The position numbers and the translations under genes are program-made. DNA of 64,000 nucleotides, from positions 1,364,001 to 1,428,000 of the forward strand of contig NZ_CP134771.1 of assembly GCF_031880315.1 (NCBI RefSeq). The letters are read 5' to 3'. Source of the DNA: Pseudomonas baltica (GTDB lineage: Bacteria > Pseudomonadota > Gammaproteobacteria > Pseudomonadales > Pseudomonadaceae). The notes under the pieces are model-generated. The model was given only the letters and a program-made list of their open reading frames with translations, made no database searches and was not told where the DNA came from. Below, piece after piece: positions 48,135 to 58,311 of this stretch; position 1 is the stretch's first letter; each line of letters begins with the position of its first letter.

Positions 48135-50150
48135 TTAAAGGTTGTTGATCAAGGTATCGAACATGGTCTGGGCCGCCTTGATGATCTGCGAAGAGGCGGT
48201 GTAGTACTGCTGATACTTGACCAGGTTGGCGGTTTCTTCGTCGAGGTTGACCCCCGATACCGAATCCCGCGAAGTGGTGGCCTGAGTCAATACCGCGGTG
48301 GTCGCGGTCACGTCGCTGGTGCCCTGGGCCGCCTTGGCACCGACACTGGATACCAAGGATGCGTTGGCATCGGACAGGCTCACGCCGTTGCCGTCGGCGG
48401 TACCGATGGTGGCCTTGGTCTGCAGCGCCAGGGTGGTGATGGCGTTGCGGTTGTCCGAGGAGCCGGCGGCGGTCATCGACACGGTGTAGGTATCGTTGCT
48501 GGCTGGGGTGCCCGACACGGTCATCGCAAAGCTGTAGCTTTTGCCGGCAATGGCGGCGCCGCTCGAGTCCAGCAGCGGGATGGTGATGCTCAATGCGTTG
48601 TTCTGGCCAGGCACGATGCTGCCAGCGGCGCTGGTGATCTCGGTGCCTGCGGCGGTGTAGACCTTGTAGCTTTGCGTACCGTCGGTGGCCGTCGCCCCGA
48701 ACACCAGCTTGACCGGCGAGGAATTCTTGATGCCGGCCTGCAGGTCGGCGCTCGAACCGTCGTCGAGCACCGAGCTCAGGGCTGGCTGGGTGACCGAGCC
48801 TGAACCACTGTTGCTGGCCCCGGCATTGACGGTCAAGGCACCCGCAGCAGCGAGCGTCTTGGAGTCGGTCATGACCGTGGTAATGGCCGTGGCCGCTGAG
48901 CGGGTCGGGGTGATCTTGAAGGTGTCACCGGCCTGCACGCTGGTACCGTTGAGCGACAGCTGAAAGCCGTCGATTTCGGGTTTGTCGGCGGTGCTGTAGC
49001 TGCCCATGGCGGTGCCGTCCGGCAGTTTGCTGACGGAGTAGTGGGTCGCGTCGGTGAAGGTCACCTGGTAGTCGTTGGCCGTCAGTTTGCTGGTGTCGCT
49101 GATGCTGACGTTGAAGTTGCTGGAACCCTTGTTCGTCGTGGCGCCGATACTGCGCTGGGTCACTTGCGCATCGCTGTTGATGTCACTGTAAAGGGCGCTG
49201 CCGAAGTTGCCGTAGCTGTCGACGCCTTGTGCCAGTTGGCTATTGACCGTGTCGGCCATGGTCAGGGCGATACGCCCCAGCTCGTTGGTGGCAGGCGTCA
49301 GCACGTCGGAACGATAACGCAGCAGACCGCCGATGCTGCCGCCGCTGATCACCGAGGTGACGTCGGTGCTGTATTGCGAATAGTTGAGCTGCAGGCTCAT
49401 CTGCGTCGCATCGGTGGTGCTCGGTACGGTCGTCAGCGTGTTGACCGTGCTGCCGCTGACCAGGGTCTGGCCATTGCCGATGTAGACATCGTAGCTGCCG
49501 TTGTTGTCGATGACCTTGGCGCCCACCAGCTCGTTGAGCTGGCGCACGGCTTCGTTGCGCGAGTCGAGCAGGCTGTTGGGGCTGCCGCCGTTGTTCGCCT
49601 GAGTGATCTGGGTGTTGAGCTTGGCAATGCTGGCCGCGAGGTCGTTGACCTTGCTGGCGGTGCTGGCGAGCTGGCTGTTGACGTCGGTGTTCTGAGCAGC
49701 CAATTGCGAGGCGACCGAGTTGAACCGAGCCGTCAACGCTTTCGCGGAGGTCAGCAACGAGGCACGCGACGAGGCATCGTTGGCAGTGGTCGACACGGCC
49801 TGCAACTGAGTAAAGAACGACGCCAGGGTGGTGGAGATGCCGGTGCTGTCATCCGACAGCAGGGCGTCGGTGCTCGACGCCTGGGTCGAGTACGCAGTGG
49901 CATCGGCCGCCAGGGCGGTGGTGGTCTGTACCTGGGTATCGAGGAAGCTGTTGTAGATGCGACGAACATCGGACAGCGTCGTACCAGTACCAATGTAGCC
50001 TACGCCGATATTCTGCAGGGCGGACGACGTGGTCACCGTTTGTTGGCGCGAATAGCCGTCAGTATCAACGTTGGCAATGTTGTTACTGATGGTGTTCAGC
50101 GCTGCGGTGTTGGCATTGAGCGACGAGAGCCCGATGTTGATCAGCGACAT
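48135..50150 (-). CDS. flgK: Hook-filament junction protein FlgK (HAP1)
   Basis: 671 residues. The N-terminal rod motif is present (LSSLNANTAALNTISNNIANVDTDGYSRQ region, residues 8-36) and the C-terminal helix ends QYYTASSQIIKAAQTMFDTLI. The middle is Ser/Thr/Asp-rich and variable. FlgK joins the hook to FlgL. It is 10 nt after flgJ. FlgK and FlgL are both FlgN clients, and flgN is in the same window. Confidence 0.96.
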   Translation of the reverse strand: MSLINIGLSSLNANTAALNTISNNIANVDTDGYSRQQTVTTSSALQNIGVGYIGTGTTLSDVRRIYNSFLDTQVQTTTALAADATAYSTQASSTDALLSDDSTGISTTLASFFTQLQAVSTTANDASSRASLLTSAKALTARFNSVASQLAAQNTDVNSQLASTASKVNDLAASIAKLNTQITQANNGGSPNSLLDSRNEAVRQLNELVGAKVIDNNGSYDVYIGNGQTLVSGSTVNTLTTVPSTTDATQMSLQLNYSQYSTDVTSVISGGSIGGLLRYRSDVLTPATNELGRIALTMADTVNSQLAQGVDSYGNFGSALYSDINSDAQVTQRSIGATTNKGSSNFNVSISDTSKLTANDYQVTFTDATHYSVSKLPDGTAMGSYSTADKPEIDGFQLSLNGTSVQAGDTFKITPTRSAATAITTVMTDSKTLAAAGALTVNAGASNSGSGSVTQPALSSVLDDGSSADLQAGIKNSSPVKLVFGATATDGTQSYKVYTAAGTEITSAAGSIVPGQNNALSITIPLLDSSGAAIAGKSYSFAMTVSGTPASNDTYTVSMTAAGSSDNRNAITTLALQTKATIGTADGNGVSLSDANASLVSSVGAKAAQGTSDVTATTAVLTQATTSRDSVSGVNLDEETANLVKYQQYYTASSQIIKAAQTMFDTLINNL

Positions 50151-50160
50151 GGTTCAGCCC

Positions 50161-51435
50161 TTATAAAGTCGTGGAGGAACTACCCATTGCGTAGTTCTGG
50201 TAGCTCTTCATCTGCTTGGCAATCTGGGAAATCTTCGAGGCATAGTCCGGGTCGGTGGCGTAGCCGGCTTTCTGCAGCTCTTTTACAAACTGTTCCGGGT
50301 TATCGGCCGCATTCACCACACCTTTATAGCGATCGTTGTTCTGCAACAGGCTGACCAGATCGTGGAAACTGTCGGCATACGAGGAGTACGAGCGGAACTG
50401 CGCCGTTTCCTTGACCATCGCGCCATTGCGGAACTCGCTGGTGATCGCCCGCGCTTGCTCGCCCTGCCAGTTGCCGGACGCCTTGATGCCGAACAGGTTG
50501 TGGCTGCTGGTGCCGTCTTCGGCACGCATCACCGATTTGCCGAAGCCGGTTTCCAGCGCGGCCTGGGCCACCAGGATCTTGGGATCGACGCCGATACGTG
50601 CTGCGGCTTCTTGCGCCATCGGCAGCATGGTGTCGATAAATTCGTCACGCGAGGCGAACGCACTTTTGCCAGGCGCCAACGGAATCTGCACGCGGCGGGT
50701 TTCCTGCGCCTTGATGATCGGCAAGGTCGGATCCTGGGTCCAGTCGCCGTTGCCGCCATCGGTGCCGGTGGCGTCGCTGGTGCTGGCGACTGCAGCGGTG
50801 GCTGTGGCGACCTGGCTCCGGCCCGCCAGCAGGACGTTGGAATGTGCCGTGCCTTCAGGGTGCAACCGGTTACGGCTGGCGTCGGTGGTGCCATCGCCGG
50901 AAGCCGACGGGACGATGCCCGCCAGCAAGCGATCGGACAGTTTGCTCGGCAACGACAGGCGCCGCTCGTTGAGCTTGGCCATGAGGTTGGCGCCGCTGAC
51001 CGAGGTGCTGGCAGTGCTGTCGGCGGCGCTGCTGTGCACCGCCCCCAGGGGCGTGCCGTTGCTGCCAGGACGCTGGAACGGGTTGTTGCCAGCGCTGTGG
51101 CCCACGTCCTTGGTCTTCGACAATTGCCGCATCAGCACGTCCTGCAGGCCGATGCCGCCCTGGCGCGACATGGTCACGGCGAGCTGCTGGTCGTACATGG
51201 ACTGGTACTGTTTGACGGTCTCGGTGTTGAGCGGGTTGTCCTTGGCCAGCACATCGTTGGCGGAACGCATGGACTTGAGCATCTCGCCGACGAACAGCGA
51301 CTCGAATTCCTGAGCGACCTTCTTGAGGTTGGCGTCGCTGTCGCGATCGCCAATCTTGAGGTTGTTCAGACGATTGAGGTCGGTGTAGGCGCCGCTATCG
51401 GCAGGGGCGGAAACTCCCCCTTTAGGCATGTCCAT
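50161..51435 (-). CDS. flgJ: Rod-cap protein and peptidoglycan hydrolase FlgJ
   Basis: 424 residues. The N-terminal Rod-binding domain (about 40-100, FESLFVGEMLKSMRSAND) caps the growing rod. A Ser/Ala-rich linker follows, then a C-terminal GH73-type glucosaminidase domain (about 275-410) with the catalytic-Glu motif AQAALETGFGKS. It opens the cell wall for the rod. It lies 11 nt after flgI and 10 nt before flgK. Confidence 0.96.
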   Translation of the reverse strand: MDMPKGGVSAPADSGAYTDLNRLNNLKIGDRDSDANLKKVAQEFESLFVGEMLKSMRSANDVLAKDNPLNTETVKQYQSMYDQQLAVTMSRQGGIGLQDVLMRQLSKTKDVGHSAGNNPFQRPGSNGTPLGAVHSSAADSTASTSVSGANLMAKLNERRLSLPSKLSDRLLAGIVPSASGDGTTDASRNRLHPEGTAHSNVLLAGRSQVATATAAVASTSDATGTDGGNGDWTQDPTLPIIKAQETRRVQIPLAPGKSAFASRDEFIDTMLPMAQEAAARIGVDPKILVAQAALETGFGKSVMRAEDGTSSHNLFGIKASGNWQGEQARAITSEFRNGAMVKETAQFRSYSSYADSFHDLVSLLQNNDRYKGVVNAADNPEQFVKELQKAGYATDPDYASKISQIAKQMKSYQNYAMGSSSTTL

Positions 51436-51446
51436 GGTCGCTTACC

Positions 51447-52556
51447 TCAAATGACGATCAGGTCGGCCTGCAAGGCGCCGGCCTGTTTCAAGGCTTCAAG
51501 AATGGCCATCAGGTCGCTGGGCGCTGCGCCCACCTGATTCACCGCCCGTACGATCTCGTCCAGGGTCGTGCCCGGGCCGAACTTGAACATCGGTTTGGCT
51601 TCCTGCTGGGCACTGACCTTGGAGCGCGGCACGACAGCCGTGGTGCCGTTGGACAAGGCGCCAGGCTGGCTGACGATCGGGTCTTCGGTGATGGTCACGG
51701 TCAGGCTGCCGTGCGTGACCGCAGCGGGCGAAACCTTGACGTTCTGGCCGATCACGATAGTACCGGTGCGCGAGTTGATGATGACTTTGGCGACCGCCTG
51801 ACCAGGATCGATCTCGAGGTTCTCGAGCACCGACAGGTAGTCGACCCGCTGGTTGGGATCGAGCGGCGCAGTGACGCGCACCGAACCGCCATCGATGGCC
51901 TGAGCCACGCCAGGGCCGAGCATGTTGTTGATGGTGTCAACGATATGCTTGGCGGTGGTGAAGTCGGAGCGGTTGAGGTTCAAGGTCAGGCTGTTGCCCT
52001 GGTTGAAACCGCTCGGTACCGAACGCTCGACCGTGGCACCGCCAGGAATCCGCCCCGACGACGGCACGTTGACGGTGATCTTCGAACCATCGCGGCCTTC
52101 GGCGTCGAAGCCGCCCACCACCAGGTTGCCCTGAGCGACGGCGTAGACGTTGCCGTCGATCCCCTTGAGCGGAGTCATCAACAGGCTGCCGCCGCGCAGG
52201 CTCTTGGAGTTACCGATGGACGACACGGTAATGTCGATGGCCTGACCGGGTTTGGAGAACGCCGGCAGATCGGCAAAGATCGACACCGCCGCGACGTTTT
52301 TCAGCTGCACGGTGCCCGAGCCCGACGGCACCTTGATGCCGAACTGGGCGAGCATGTTGTTGAACGTCTGCAGGGTGAACGGCGTTTGCGTGGTCTGGTC
52401 ACCCGTACCATCGAGCCCCACCACCAGACCGTAGCCGATCAACTGGTTGGTACGTACGCCCGAAATGCTGGCGATGTCCTTCAGGCGTTCGGCTTGAACG
52501 CTGAAGGCCATGGACAACAACATCGTCGCCGCAATCAGGTGTTTGAGTTTGAGCAT
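51447..52556 (-). CDS. flgI: Flagellar P-ring protein FlgI
   Basis: 369 residues from the ATG at 52556, which matches the usual Pseudomonas length; an in-frame GTG 12 nt upstream would touch flgH. A signal peptide runs to about A22 ([10 protein letters not shown], then ERLKDIAS). The P-ring domain follows, with [12 protein letters not shown] and the C-terminal [20 protein letters not shown]. FlgI forms the periplasmic bushing with the help of FlgA, which is also in the window. Confidence 0.96.
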   Translation of the reverse strand: MLKLKHLIAATMLLSMAFSVQAERLKDIASISGVRTNQLIGYGLVVGLDGTGDQTTQTPFTLQTFNNMLAQFGIKVPSGSGTVQLKNVAAVSIFADLPAFSKPGQAIDITVSSIGNSKSLRGGSLLMTPLKGIDGNVYAVAQGNLVVGGFDAEGRDGSKITVNVPSSGRIPGGATVERSVPSGFNQGNSLTLNLNRSDFTTAKHIVDTINNMLGPGVAQAIDGGSVRVTAPLDPNQRVDYLSVLENLEIDPGQAVAKVIINSRTGTIVIGQNVKVSPAAVTHGSLTVTITEDPIVSQPGALSNGTTAVVPRSKVSAQQEAKPMFKFGPGTTLDEIVRAVNQVGAAPSDLMAILEALKQAGALQADLIVI

Positions 52557-52568
52557 GGTCAGGCGCAC

Positions 52569-53249
52569 TCAGAAGGGCCAATACGGGCTAAGGAAGAAGC
52601 GATCCAGCCATCCAGTCTGGCTCGCGTCGGCAAAGGAGCCGGTTCCCGAGTACGTGATCCGCGCATCGGCTACCCGATTCGACGACACTGTATTGTCGGT
52701 TGCTATGTCATCTGCACGGATCATGCCAGCGATTCGCACGAGTTCTTCACCGGTGTTCAGGGTCATCCATTTCTCGCCGCGCACGGCCAGGATGCCGTTG
52801 GGCAAGACGTCGGCAACGGTCACCGTGACCGAGCCGGTCAGGCTGTTGCCCTGCGCTGCCTGGCTGTTGCCGTTGGTGGCGCGGTCGCCGCTGTAGCCGG
52901 CATTGAGGTTGGCGTCGCCCGAATGCACACCGCTGCCGAACAGCGAAGTGATACCCATGGTGGTGGCGCTGGTCTTGGCGATCTTGGAGTTCGCCGTTTT
53001 ACTGGCGGCGGTCTTCTCGTTCAGGGTGATGGTGATGATGTCACCGATCCGGAACGCCTTGCGGTCGCCGTACATGTTCTGCTCGAACCCGGCCTGGTAG
53101 ATCGAGCCGTTGTTGGCCGCTGCCGGCAATGGTGTGCGTGGCAACACCGGGGCGTAGTACGGGTCGTTTGGCTTGGGCTGAGGGCCCATGCAGCCAGCGA
53201 GCAAAGTGATTCCACTCAAGGCGATGACGGTAACGAACAAACGACTCAT
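52569..53249 (-). CDS. flgH: Flagellar L-ring lipoprotein FlgH
   Basis: 226 residues from the ATG at 53249 (GAGG about 11 nt upstream). A lipoprotein signal ends in LLAGC with the lipidated C20. The L-ring domain follows, with [18 protein letters not shown] near residue 70. FlgH sits in the outer membrane. An in-frame GTG 15 nt further upstream is less likely because it would come before the ribosome site. Confidence 0.96.
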   Translation of the reverse strand: MSRLFVTVIALSGITLLAGCMGPQPKPNDPYYAPVLPRTPLPAAANNGSIYQAGFEQNMYGDRKAFRIGDIITITLNEKTAASKTANSKIAKTSATTMGITSLFGSGVHSGDANLNAGYSGDRATNGNSQAAQGNSLTGSVTVTVADVLPNGILAVRGEKWMTLNTGEELVRIAGMIRADDIATDNTVSSNRVADARITYSGTGSFADASQTGWLDRFFLSPYWPF

Positions 53250-53325
53250 GACTTTCGACCTCACGGTGTAACAGGCGCCTGGGCGCCAACAGACGGACAG
53301 TGGTTTGAACAGATTGACTAACGCC

Positions 53326-54111
53326 TTACAGGTTCTGCGTGACGTACTGCAGCATGGAGTCGGCGGTGGAGATCACTTTGGAGTTCATCTCGTAGGCACG
53401 CTGGGTGGTGATCATGTTCACCAGTTCTTCCACGGTGCTGACGTTGGAGTTTTCCAGGGTGTTCTGCAGCGTCGTGCCCAGGCCATTGAGGCCAGGCGTA
53501 CCGGCTTGCGGTGCACCACTGGAAGCGGTTTCCAGGTACAAGTTGCTTCCTATGGACTGCAAACCGCCCGGGTTGACGAAGTCGGCGATCTGCAGGTTGC
53601 CGATGACCTGAGCGGCGGCGCTGCCAGGCACGGTGACCGACACGGTGCCGTCGGTGCCGACGGTGAAGGTCTGGGCATCGCTAGGCACGACGATGGCCGG
53701 GTTCAACGCCATGCCGCTGGAAGTGACGATCTGGCCAGTGGAATCCAGGTGGAAGGTGCCGTCGCGGGTGTAGGCGGTGGTGCCGTCCGGCTGGGTGATC
53801 TGGAAGAAACCGTGACCGTTGACGGCCAGGTCCAGCGGCTGATCGGTGGTTTGCAGGGAACCTGCGGTGAAGTTCTTCTGCGTGCCGACGATGCGCACAC
53901 CGGTACCGACCTGCAGGCCCGATGGCAGCTCGGTGTCTGCGGTGGACTGAGCGCCTGGCTGGCGTTTGATCTGGTACAGCAGATCCTGGAATTCGGCGCG
54001 ATCACGTTTGAAGCCCGTGGTCGATACGTTGGCCAGGTTGTTGGAAATGGTAGTGAGGTTCAAGTCCTGGGCTTGAAGGCCGGTCTTGCTGACCCAAAGT
54101 GCTGGAAGCAT
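53326..54111 (-). CDS. flgG: Flagellar distal rod protein FlgG
   Basis: 261 residues, the standard FlgG length. The N-terminal rod motif ([20 protein letters not shown]) and the C-terminal [24 protein letters not shown] motif (residues 220-240) are present. FlgG makes the distal rod. It lies 51 nt after flgF; flgH follows after 76 nt. Confidence 0.97.
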   Translation of the reverse strand: MLPALWVSKTGLQAQDLNLTTISNNLANVSTTGFKRDRAEFQDLLYQIKRQPGAQSTADTELPSGLQVGTGVRIVGTQKNFTAGSLQTTDQPLDLAVNGHGFFQITQPDGTTAYTRDGTFHLDSTGQIVTSSGMALNPAIVVPSDAQTFTVGTDGTVSVTVPGSAAAQVIGNLQIADFVNPGGLQSIGSNLYLETASSGAPQAGTPGLNGLGTTLQNTLENSNVSTVEELVNMITTQRAYEMNSKVISTADSMLQYVTQNL

Positions 54112-54162
54112 GGTATTCGTCTCCTCGGGCGCCGGTTCGTCGGCGCGGGTTTCAGATAATTC

Positions 54163-54909
54163 TTAAGATTGCAAAACGCGGGCCATGGCCTGGTCATCTT
54201 CCTTGGCCGTGGACATCATTTTGATGTGCATTTCAAATTGCTTCGAAAGCTCCAGCACCGACGTCATCTCTTCCACGGCGTTGACGTTGCTCGCCTCCAG
54301 AAAGCCGGACGTCACTTGCACGTCGGCATTCACCGGGGCAGCCTTGCCGTCAGCGGTATGGATCAGGCCATCGACACCCTTGGTCATGTTCTTGAGGTCG
54401 GGTTTGACCAGCTTGATGCGGTCTACCTGCGCCAAGGCCTGAGGCGACTGCCCCATGCCGCGGACGCTGATGGTGCCGTCGCTGCCGATCTCGATCTTCT
54501 CATCCGGCGGCACCGCAATCGGCCCGCCGTTGCCCATGACCGGCAAGCCGCTGCCGGTGCGCAACACGCCCAGGGCATCGATGTTGAGGCTCGCCGAGCG
54601 GGTATAGGCTTCCTTGCCATCCGGGGTCTGCACCGCGATCCAGCCATCACCGCCACTGCCGCTGACGGCAATGTCGAGGTCACGGCCTGTTTCGATCATG
54701 GCGCCGGGCTGAAAATCGGTCGCCGGGCGCTCGGTCATGGCATAGGCGCGCGAGGGAAAGGTGTCGCCGAATACCGGCATCGAACGCGCCTGCTCCAGAT
54801 CGCGCTGGAAGCCATTGGTGGAAACGTTGGCCAGGTTGTTGGCGTGCACCTTCTGCGCGAGCGCGTTCTGGCTGGCGCCGGTCATGGCTACATAAAGTAA
54901 TTTGTCCAC
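54163..54909 (-). CDS. flgF: Flagellar proximal rod protein FlgF
   Basis: 248 residues beginning with a GTG (reads MDKLLYVAMTGASQNALAQK), preceded by GGAGATACAGT; no better start is available. The rod N-motif [19 protein letters not shown] (23-41) and the C-terminal LEASNVNAVEEMTSVLEL are conserved. It heads flgFGHIJKL with a sigma-54 promoter at 54965-54979. Confidence 0.96.
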   Translation of the reverse strand: MDKLLYVAMTGASQNALAQKVHANNLANVSTNGFQRDLEQARSMPVFGDTFPSRAYAMTERPATDFQPGAMIETGRDLDIAVSGSGGDGWIAVQTPDGKEAYTRSASLNIDALGVLRTGSGLPVMGNGGPIAVPPDEKIEIGSDGTISVRGMGQSPQALAQVDRIKLVKPDLKNMTKGVDGLIHTADGKAAPVNADVQVTSGFLEASNVNAVEEMTSVLELSKQFEMHIKMMSTAKEDDQAMARVLQS

Positions 54910-54964
54910 ACTGTATCTCCGGTGACGGGCGACTGCCGGTTAGCGAATCGATAACAGTGCTAGA

Positions 54965-54979
54965 GCAATTAGTGGGCCA
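54965..54979 (-). promoter_or_regulatory. Sigma-54 promoter for flgFGHIJKL
   Basis: The minus strand reads TGGCCC-ACTAA-TTGC, one mismatch in the -24 box and exact spacing. Transcription would begin near 54953, about 44 nt before flgF. One TTGCCG copy (55086-55091) lies ~110 bp upstream, like the array at flgB. Confidence 0.82.
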
Positions 54980-55142
54980 ACTTTGAAAAGACCGCTACAA
55001 GCCTTGATTTAGAAGGATTGCGCATTGGAGCGAGGGAATGGTGAGCTGTATCAAGACGGAAATACGGCGCCCTGTTGCCAGGAGCGGCAAACTACCGCCG
55101 TCGGTTTTTTTGACGCGTTATACGAGGCAGTGCAAATCCCAT

Positions 55143-55170
55143 TGCGGGAGCGACCGGGGTCGCTCCCGCA
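55143..55170 (-). terminator. Hairpin after flgE
   Basis: TGCGGGAGCGACC and its complement form a perfect 13-bp stem with a 2-nt loop, 20 nt after the flgE stop. It lacks a T-run on the minus strand. It likely ends flgBCDE transcripts or protects their 3' ends. The remainder of the gap 54910-55190 holds the flgF promoter and no gene. Confidence 0.7.
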
Positions 55171-55190
55171 GGGTTTTCAGAGCGGGTCGA

Positions 55191-56519
55191 TTACACCGAC
55201 TGGATCAGCGTCTGCATGATGGTGCTTTGAGTCGAGATAGTCTTGGCGTTCGCCTGATAGTTGCTTTGTTCCTTGATCAGGTTGACCAGCTCCGAGGTCA
55301 GGTCGACGTTGGAGTCTTCCAGCGCGTTGGACTGGATGCTGCCCAAGGTCCCGGTTTCCGGCGTACCGATGACCGGCACGCCCGACGCGTACGACTCTTT
55401 CCACTTGGTGCCGCCGATCGGCGTCAGGCCCTGGACGTTGGCGAAGTTGGCGATTGCCACCTGGCCGATGGTCTTGCTCTGGCCGTTGGTGAAGGTGGCG
55501 AACAGCGAACCGGAGGAGTCCACGCTCAGGCTCGACAGCTCGCCGGTGGCGTAGCCGTCTTGCGTCTTGGCGGTAACGGCCGACGTCGCGTTGTACTGGG
55601 TGACGGAGGTCATGTCCAGGGTGATAGCCGCTGACGCAGTCGAACCGTTGCTGACCCAAGTACCGGCGGCATTCTGCGTGGCAGGGCTCCAGTTAGCCAG
55701 GCTGAACACACCGTTGACCACGCTCAGGCCAGCCGCGGCAGGCGAAACCGGCGTGGTGATGTTGGCGGTATCCAACGCACCCGAGGACGTGAAGCTGATC
55801 GGGTTGACCAGCGGATCGGTACCAGTGGTGGTATTGGTCGGGTCGGTCGGGTTGCGACCATCGACCGTGGTGTACATGGTCCAGTTGTTGCTGGAATCCT
55901 TGGCGAAATACTGGTTCAGCTGGTGCGAGTTACCCTGGCTGTCGAAGATTTCGGTGTTGTAGGTAAAGTTGTAGCTGTTGACGTTAGTGGCGTCGAACGG
56001 GGTCACGGTCGGCGTCGCCGCGCTGGAGTTGAGGTTCAGCGTCTCGGACATGGTCGACGTGGGCTTGGGGCTGAGGTTCGAGGTATCAATCTTCAGATTG
56101 CTGAGCACACCCGTCTGCAGGGTGCCGTTGGCATCCACCGAGTAGCCTTGCAGGTTGGCGCCCGAGCTGTCGACGATGTAGCCCGACTTGTCGCTGGAAA
56201 ACGCACCGGCACGGGTGTAGACCTTGGTGCCGTTGTCGCTCATGGTAAAGAAACCGTCACCGTTGATGGCCAGGTCGAGGCTCTGGTCGGTGGTGCTGAT
56301 GTTGCCCTGGTTGAACAACTGTGCCACTGATTGGGTCTGCACGCCGCTGCCGACGGTGGTGCTACCTGCCGTGGCCTTGATCGAGGCGGCATACTGGTCG
56401 GCGAATTCCGTGCGCGACGCCTTGAAGCCAGTGGTGGCGACGTTGGCGATGTTGTTGCCTGTTACATCCAGCGCTTTGTTGGCTGCCGCCAGACCGCTGA
56501 GACCGATATTGAAAGACAT
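55191..56519 (-). CDS. flgE: Flagellar hook protein FlgE
   Basis: 442 residues. The N-terminal motif GLSGLAAANKALDVTGNN (8-25) and C-terminal DLTSELVNLIKEQSNYQANA-type motif are present, with the FlgE D2 domain between. FlgE polymerises into the hook, capped by FlgD and measured by FliK. It lies 30 nt after flgD. Confidence 0.97.
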   Translation of the reverse strand: MSFNIGLSGLAAANKALDVTGNNIANVATTGFKASRTEFADQYAASIKATAGSTTVGSGVQTQSVAQLFNQGNISTTDQSLDLAINGDGFFTMSDNGTKVYTRAGAFSSDKSGYIVDSSGANLQGYSVDANGTLQTGVLSNLKIDTSNLSPKPTSTMSETLNLNSSAATPTVTPFDATNVNSYNFTYNTEIFDSQGNSHQLNQYFAKDSSNNWTMYTTVDGRNPTDPTNTTTGTDPLVNPISFTSSGALDTANITTPVSPAAAGLSVVNGVFSLANWSPATQNAAGTWVSNGSTASAAITLDMTSVTQYNATSAVTAKTQDGYATGELSSLSVDSSGSLFATFTNGQSKTIGQVAIANFANVQGLTPIGGTKWKESYASGVPVIGTPETGTLGSIQSNALEDSNVDLTSELVNLIKEQSNYQANAKTISTQSTIMQTLIQSV

Positions 56520-56549
56520 GCTGCTACTCCTGCGGCGGTGAGCCGGCCG

Positions 56550-57251
56550 TTAATTGGCGATCGTCTGGACTTTCGAGAGGGCCACGCTGCTGCCCCCAGC
56601 GAGATTAAGGGTCATTTCACCACCACTGGTGGTTGCCATGGTCACACTGCTGACCGTGGCAGGCAGGTACGTCGTTGCAGCCGTAGCGACACCATCGAGG
56701 GTCGTCGTGGCCTTGAAGCTGTAGTTACCGGCAGGCTCGGCAACACCCGAGGAGTTGAGGCCATCCCAGGTAAAGGCGGAGTTGCCGGTGGACTGGACAC
56801 CCAGATCGATGGTATCGACCAGGCTGCCGGTGCTGTCGTACACACCCACGGTCGTCGCGGTGCTGGCACCGGTGACGGCCACCGTACCGGTGATGCCCTT
56901 GGTGGGATCGAGCACGGCCGTGTCGCTTGCCACGACCACCGAGCGACCGACCAGCGAGGAGGCTTGCAGCGCCTGCGACGATTGGTAGGTGGTGGCCAGG
57001 CTGTCGACCGTGGTGTTGAGGTTCTGCATGCTTTCAAGGCTGCTGAACTGGGCCATCTGCGACACGAACTGAGTGTTGTCCGTAGGGCTGAGCGGGTCCT
57101 GATTCTTGAGCTGGGTGACCAGCAATTGCAGGAACGCATCTTTGCCCAACGCGCTGCCGGCGGTGCCGGTAGACGGGTCGGTGGTGCTGGTAGTCGCTTG
57201 GTACTGGGCCAGTGCGGCGGCGCCAGTTGCCGTGGTTGAAGTCGTCGTCAT
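56550..57251 (-). CDS. flgD: Hook cap (scaffold) protein FlgD
   Basis: 233 residues. The N-terminal export and capping segment contains LGKDAFLQLLVTQLKNQDPL (33-52), diagnostic of FlgD. The C-terminal part has the FlgD Ig-like/tudor domains (FTWDGLNSSGVAEPAGNY). It is needed for hook assembly and is released afterwards. It is 15 nt after flgC. Confidence 0.97.
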   Translation of the reverse strand: MTTTSTTATGAAALAQYQATTSTTDPSTGTAGSALGKDAFLQLLVTQLKNQDPLSPTDNTQFVSQMAQFSSLESMQNLNTTVDSLATTYQSSQALQASSLVGRSVVVASDTAVLDPTKGITGTVAVTGASTATTVGVYDSTGSLVDTIDLGVQSTGNSAFTWDGLNSSGVAEPAGNYSFKATTTLDGVATAATTYLPATVSSVTMATTSGGEMTLNLAGGSSVALSKVQTIAN

Positions 57252-57266
57252 GCTTTTGCGCCCCTA

Positions 57267-57713
57267 TCACTGACCGAGGGTCAGGACCTTCTGCATCATG
57301 GTTTTCGCGGTGTTCATAATGTCCGCATTGGTCTGGAAGGAGCGGCTGGCGGAAATCATGTCCGCCATCTCTTCAACCACGTTCACGTTCGGGTAATACA
57401 CATAGCCATCCTTGTTGGCGGCCGGCGAGCTGGGCTCGTAGCGCGCTTCCAGGTTGCTCTGATCTTCGACCACACCCGATACCTGCACACCGGCGCCCGA
57501 CGAGTCGGAGTCGGCGAACAGCGAACCGCTGTCGCCGTTGCCCTGAGCGTTCTGGAACATGGTGGCGAATACGGGGTGGCGCGCACGGTAGGTCTTGTCG
57601 ATGCTCGACGAGACGGTCTCGGCGTTGGCGATGTTACTGGCGACGGTATTCAGGCGAGTGGTCTGAGCACTCATGCCAGTACCGGCAATGTTGAAAACGC
57701 TGGCTAGAGACAT
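57267..57713 (-). CDS. flgC: Flagellar proximal rod protein FlgC
   Basis: 148 residues. The rod motif QTTRLNTVASNIANAETVSS (18-37) and the C-terminal NVVEEMADMISASRSFQTN are conserved. It lies 3 nt after flgB, so translation is probably coupled. Confidence 0.97.
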   Translation of the reverse strand: MSLASVFNIAGTGMSAQTTRLNTVASNIANAETVSSSIDKTYRARHPVFATMFQNAQGNGDSGSLFADSDSSGAGVQVSGVVEDQSNLEARYEPSSPAANKDGYVYYPNVNVVEEMADMISASRSFQTNADIMNTAKTMMQKVLTLGQ

Positions 57714-57716
57714 GGC

Positions 57717-58127
57717 TTAATCCCCGCGCAGGGCCGAGATCAGCCCTTTGAATTTACTGTTTAACAAAGTGAAGCTGGCCTGAAAGTCCACCGAGTTCTG
57801 CGCGTAGTTCGATTGCTCGATCTGCGAGTCGACGGTGTTCTGGTCCAGCGACGGTTGAGTCGAAATGCGGTACATCAGCGCCGGATCGCCACCACTGTTG
57901 ACGCCGGAAGCGTCGATATGACGGGCGTCGGTGGTTTCCAGGCTGAAGGCGCCATTGCTGGTGGTATCGCTCTGCTGCTTGAGGACAGCGGCGAAGTCCA
58001 GATCCCGAGCCTTGTAGTTCGGGGTATCGGCGTTGGCGATGTTGTTGGCCAGGACCTCGGCGCGCTGGGCCCTGAACTTCAATGCCTGTTCGCTGATGCC
58101 GAGCGCTTTGTCGAAACTGATGCTCAT
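57717..58127 (-). CDS. flgB: Flagellar proximal rod protein FlgB
   Basis: 136 residues from the ATG at 58127 (MSISFDKALGISEQALKFR), the usual length; the frame is open further upstream, but that part covers the promoter and is not conserved. The rod motif AEVLANNIANADTPNYKARD is at 25-44. It leads flgBCDE, with AAGGG ahead of the start and a perfect sigma-54 promoter at 58174-58188. Confidence 0.97.
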   Translation of the reverse strand: MSISFDKALGISEQALKFRAQRAEVLANNIANADTPNYKARDLDFAAVLKQQSDTTSNGAFSLETTDARHIDASGVNSGGDPALMYRISTQPSLDQNTVDSQIEQSNYAQNSVDFQASFTLLNSKFKGLISALRGD

Positions 58128-58173
58128 GTCTGAAACCCTTCGCGGCAGAGCTGATTCTCTTGTCAGAGATATA

Positions 58174-58188
58174 GCAATGCCTGTGCCA
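58174..58188 (-). promoter_or_regulatory. Sigma-54 promoter for flgBCDE
   Basis: The minus strand reads TGGCAC-AGGCA-TTGC, a perfect RpoN site. Transcription would start near 58162, 35 nt before flgB. Confidence 0.93.
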
Positions 58189-58244
58189 ACTTTCATAAAG
58201 TCTGGAAAGGCTTGATCTAGAGGGGTTAGAGCAGATCGCCAGTA

Positions 58245-58311
58245 CGGCAATGAGGGCGGCAATGCCAGAAAAGCGGCAATCCGATTCCGCCACGTGACGG
58301 CAAAGCGGCAA
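58245..58311 (-). promoter_or_regulatory. Five-copy TTGCCG array upstream of the flgB promoter
   Basis: On the minus strand TTGCCG occurs five times (plus-strand CGGCAA starting at 58245, 58257, 58274, 58298 and 58306). Four copies are followed by C or T-rich bases (ATTGCCGC-like). The array is 57-123 bp upstream of the -24 box, the usual place for an enhancer bound by a sigma-54 activator such as FleR. Just beyond it is a CGTCA-GTTT-TGACG inverted repeat (58318-58331). Confidence 0.5.
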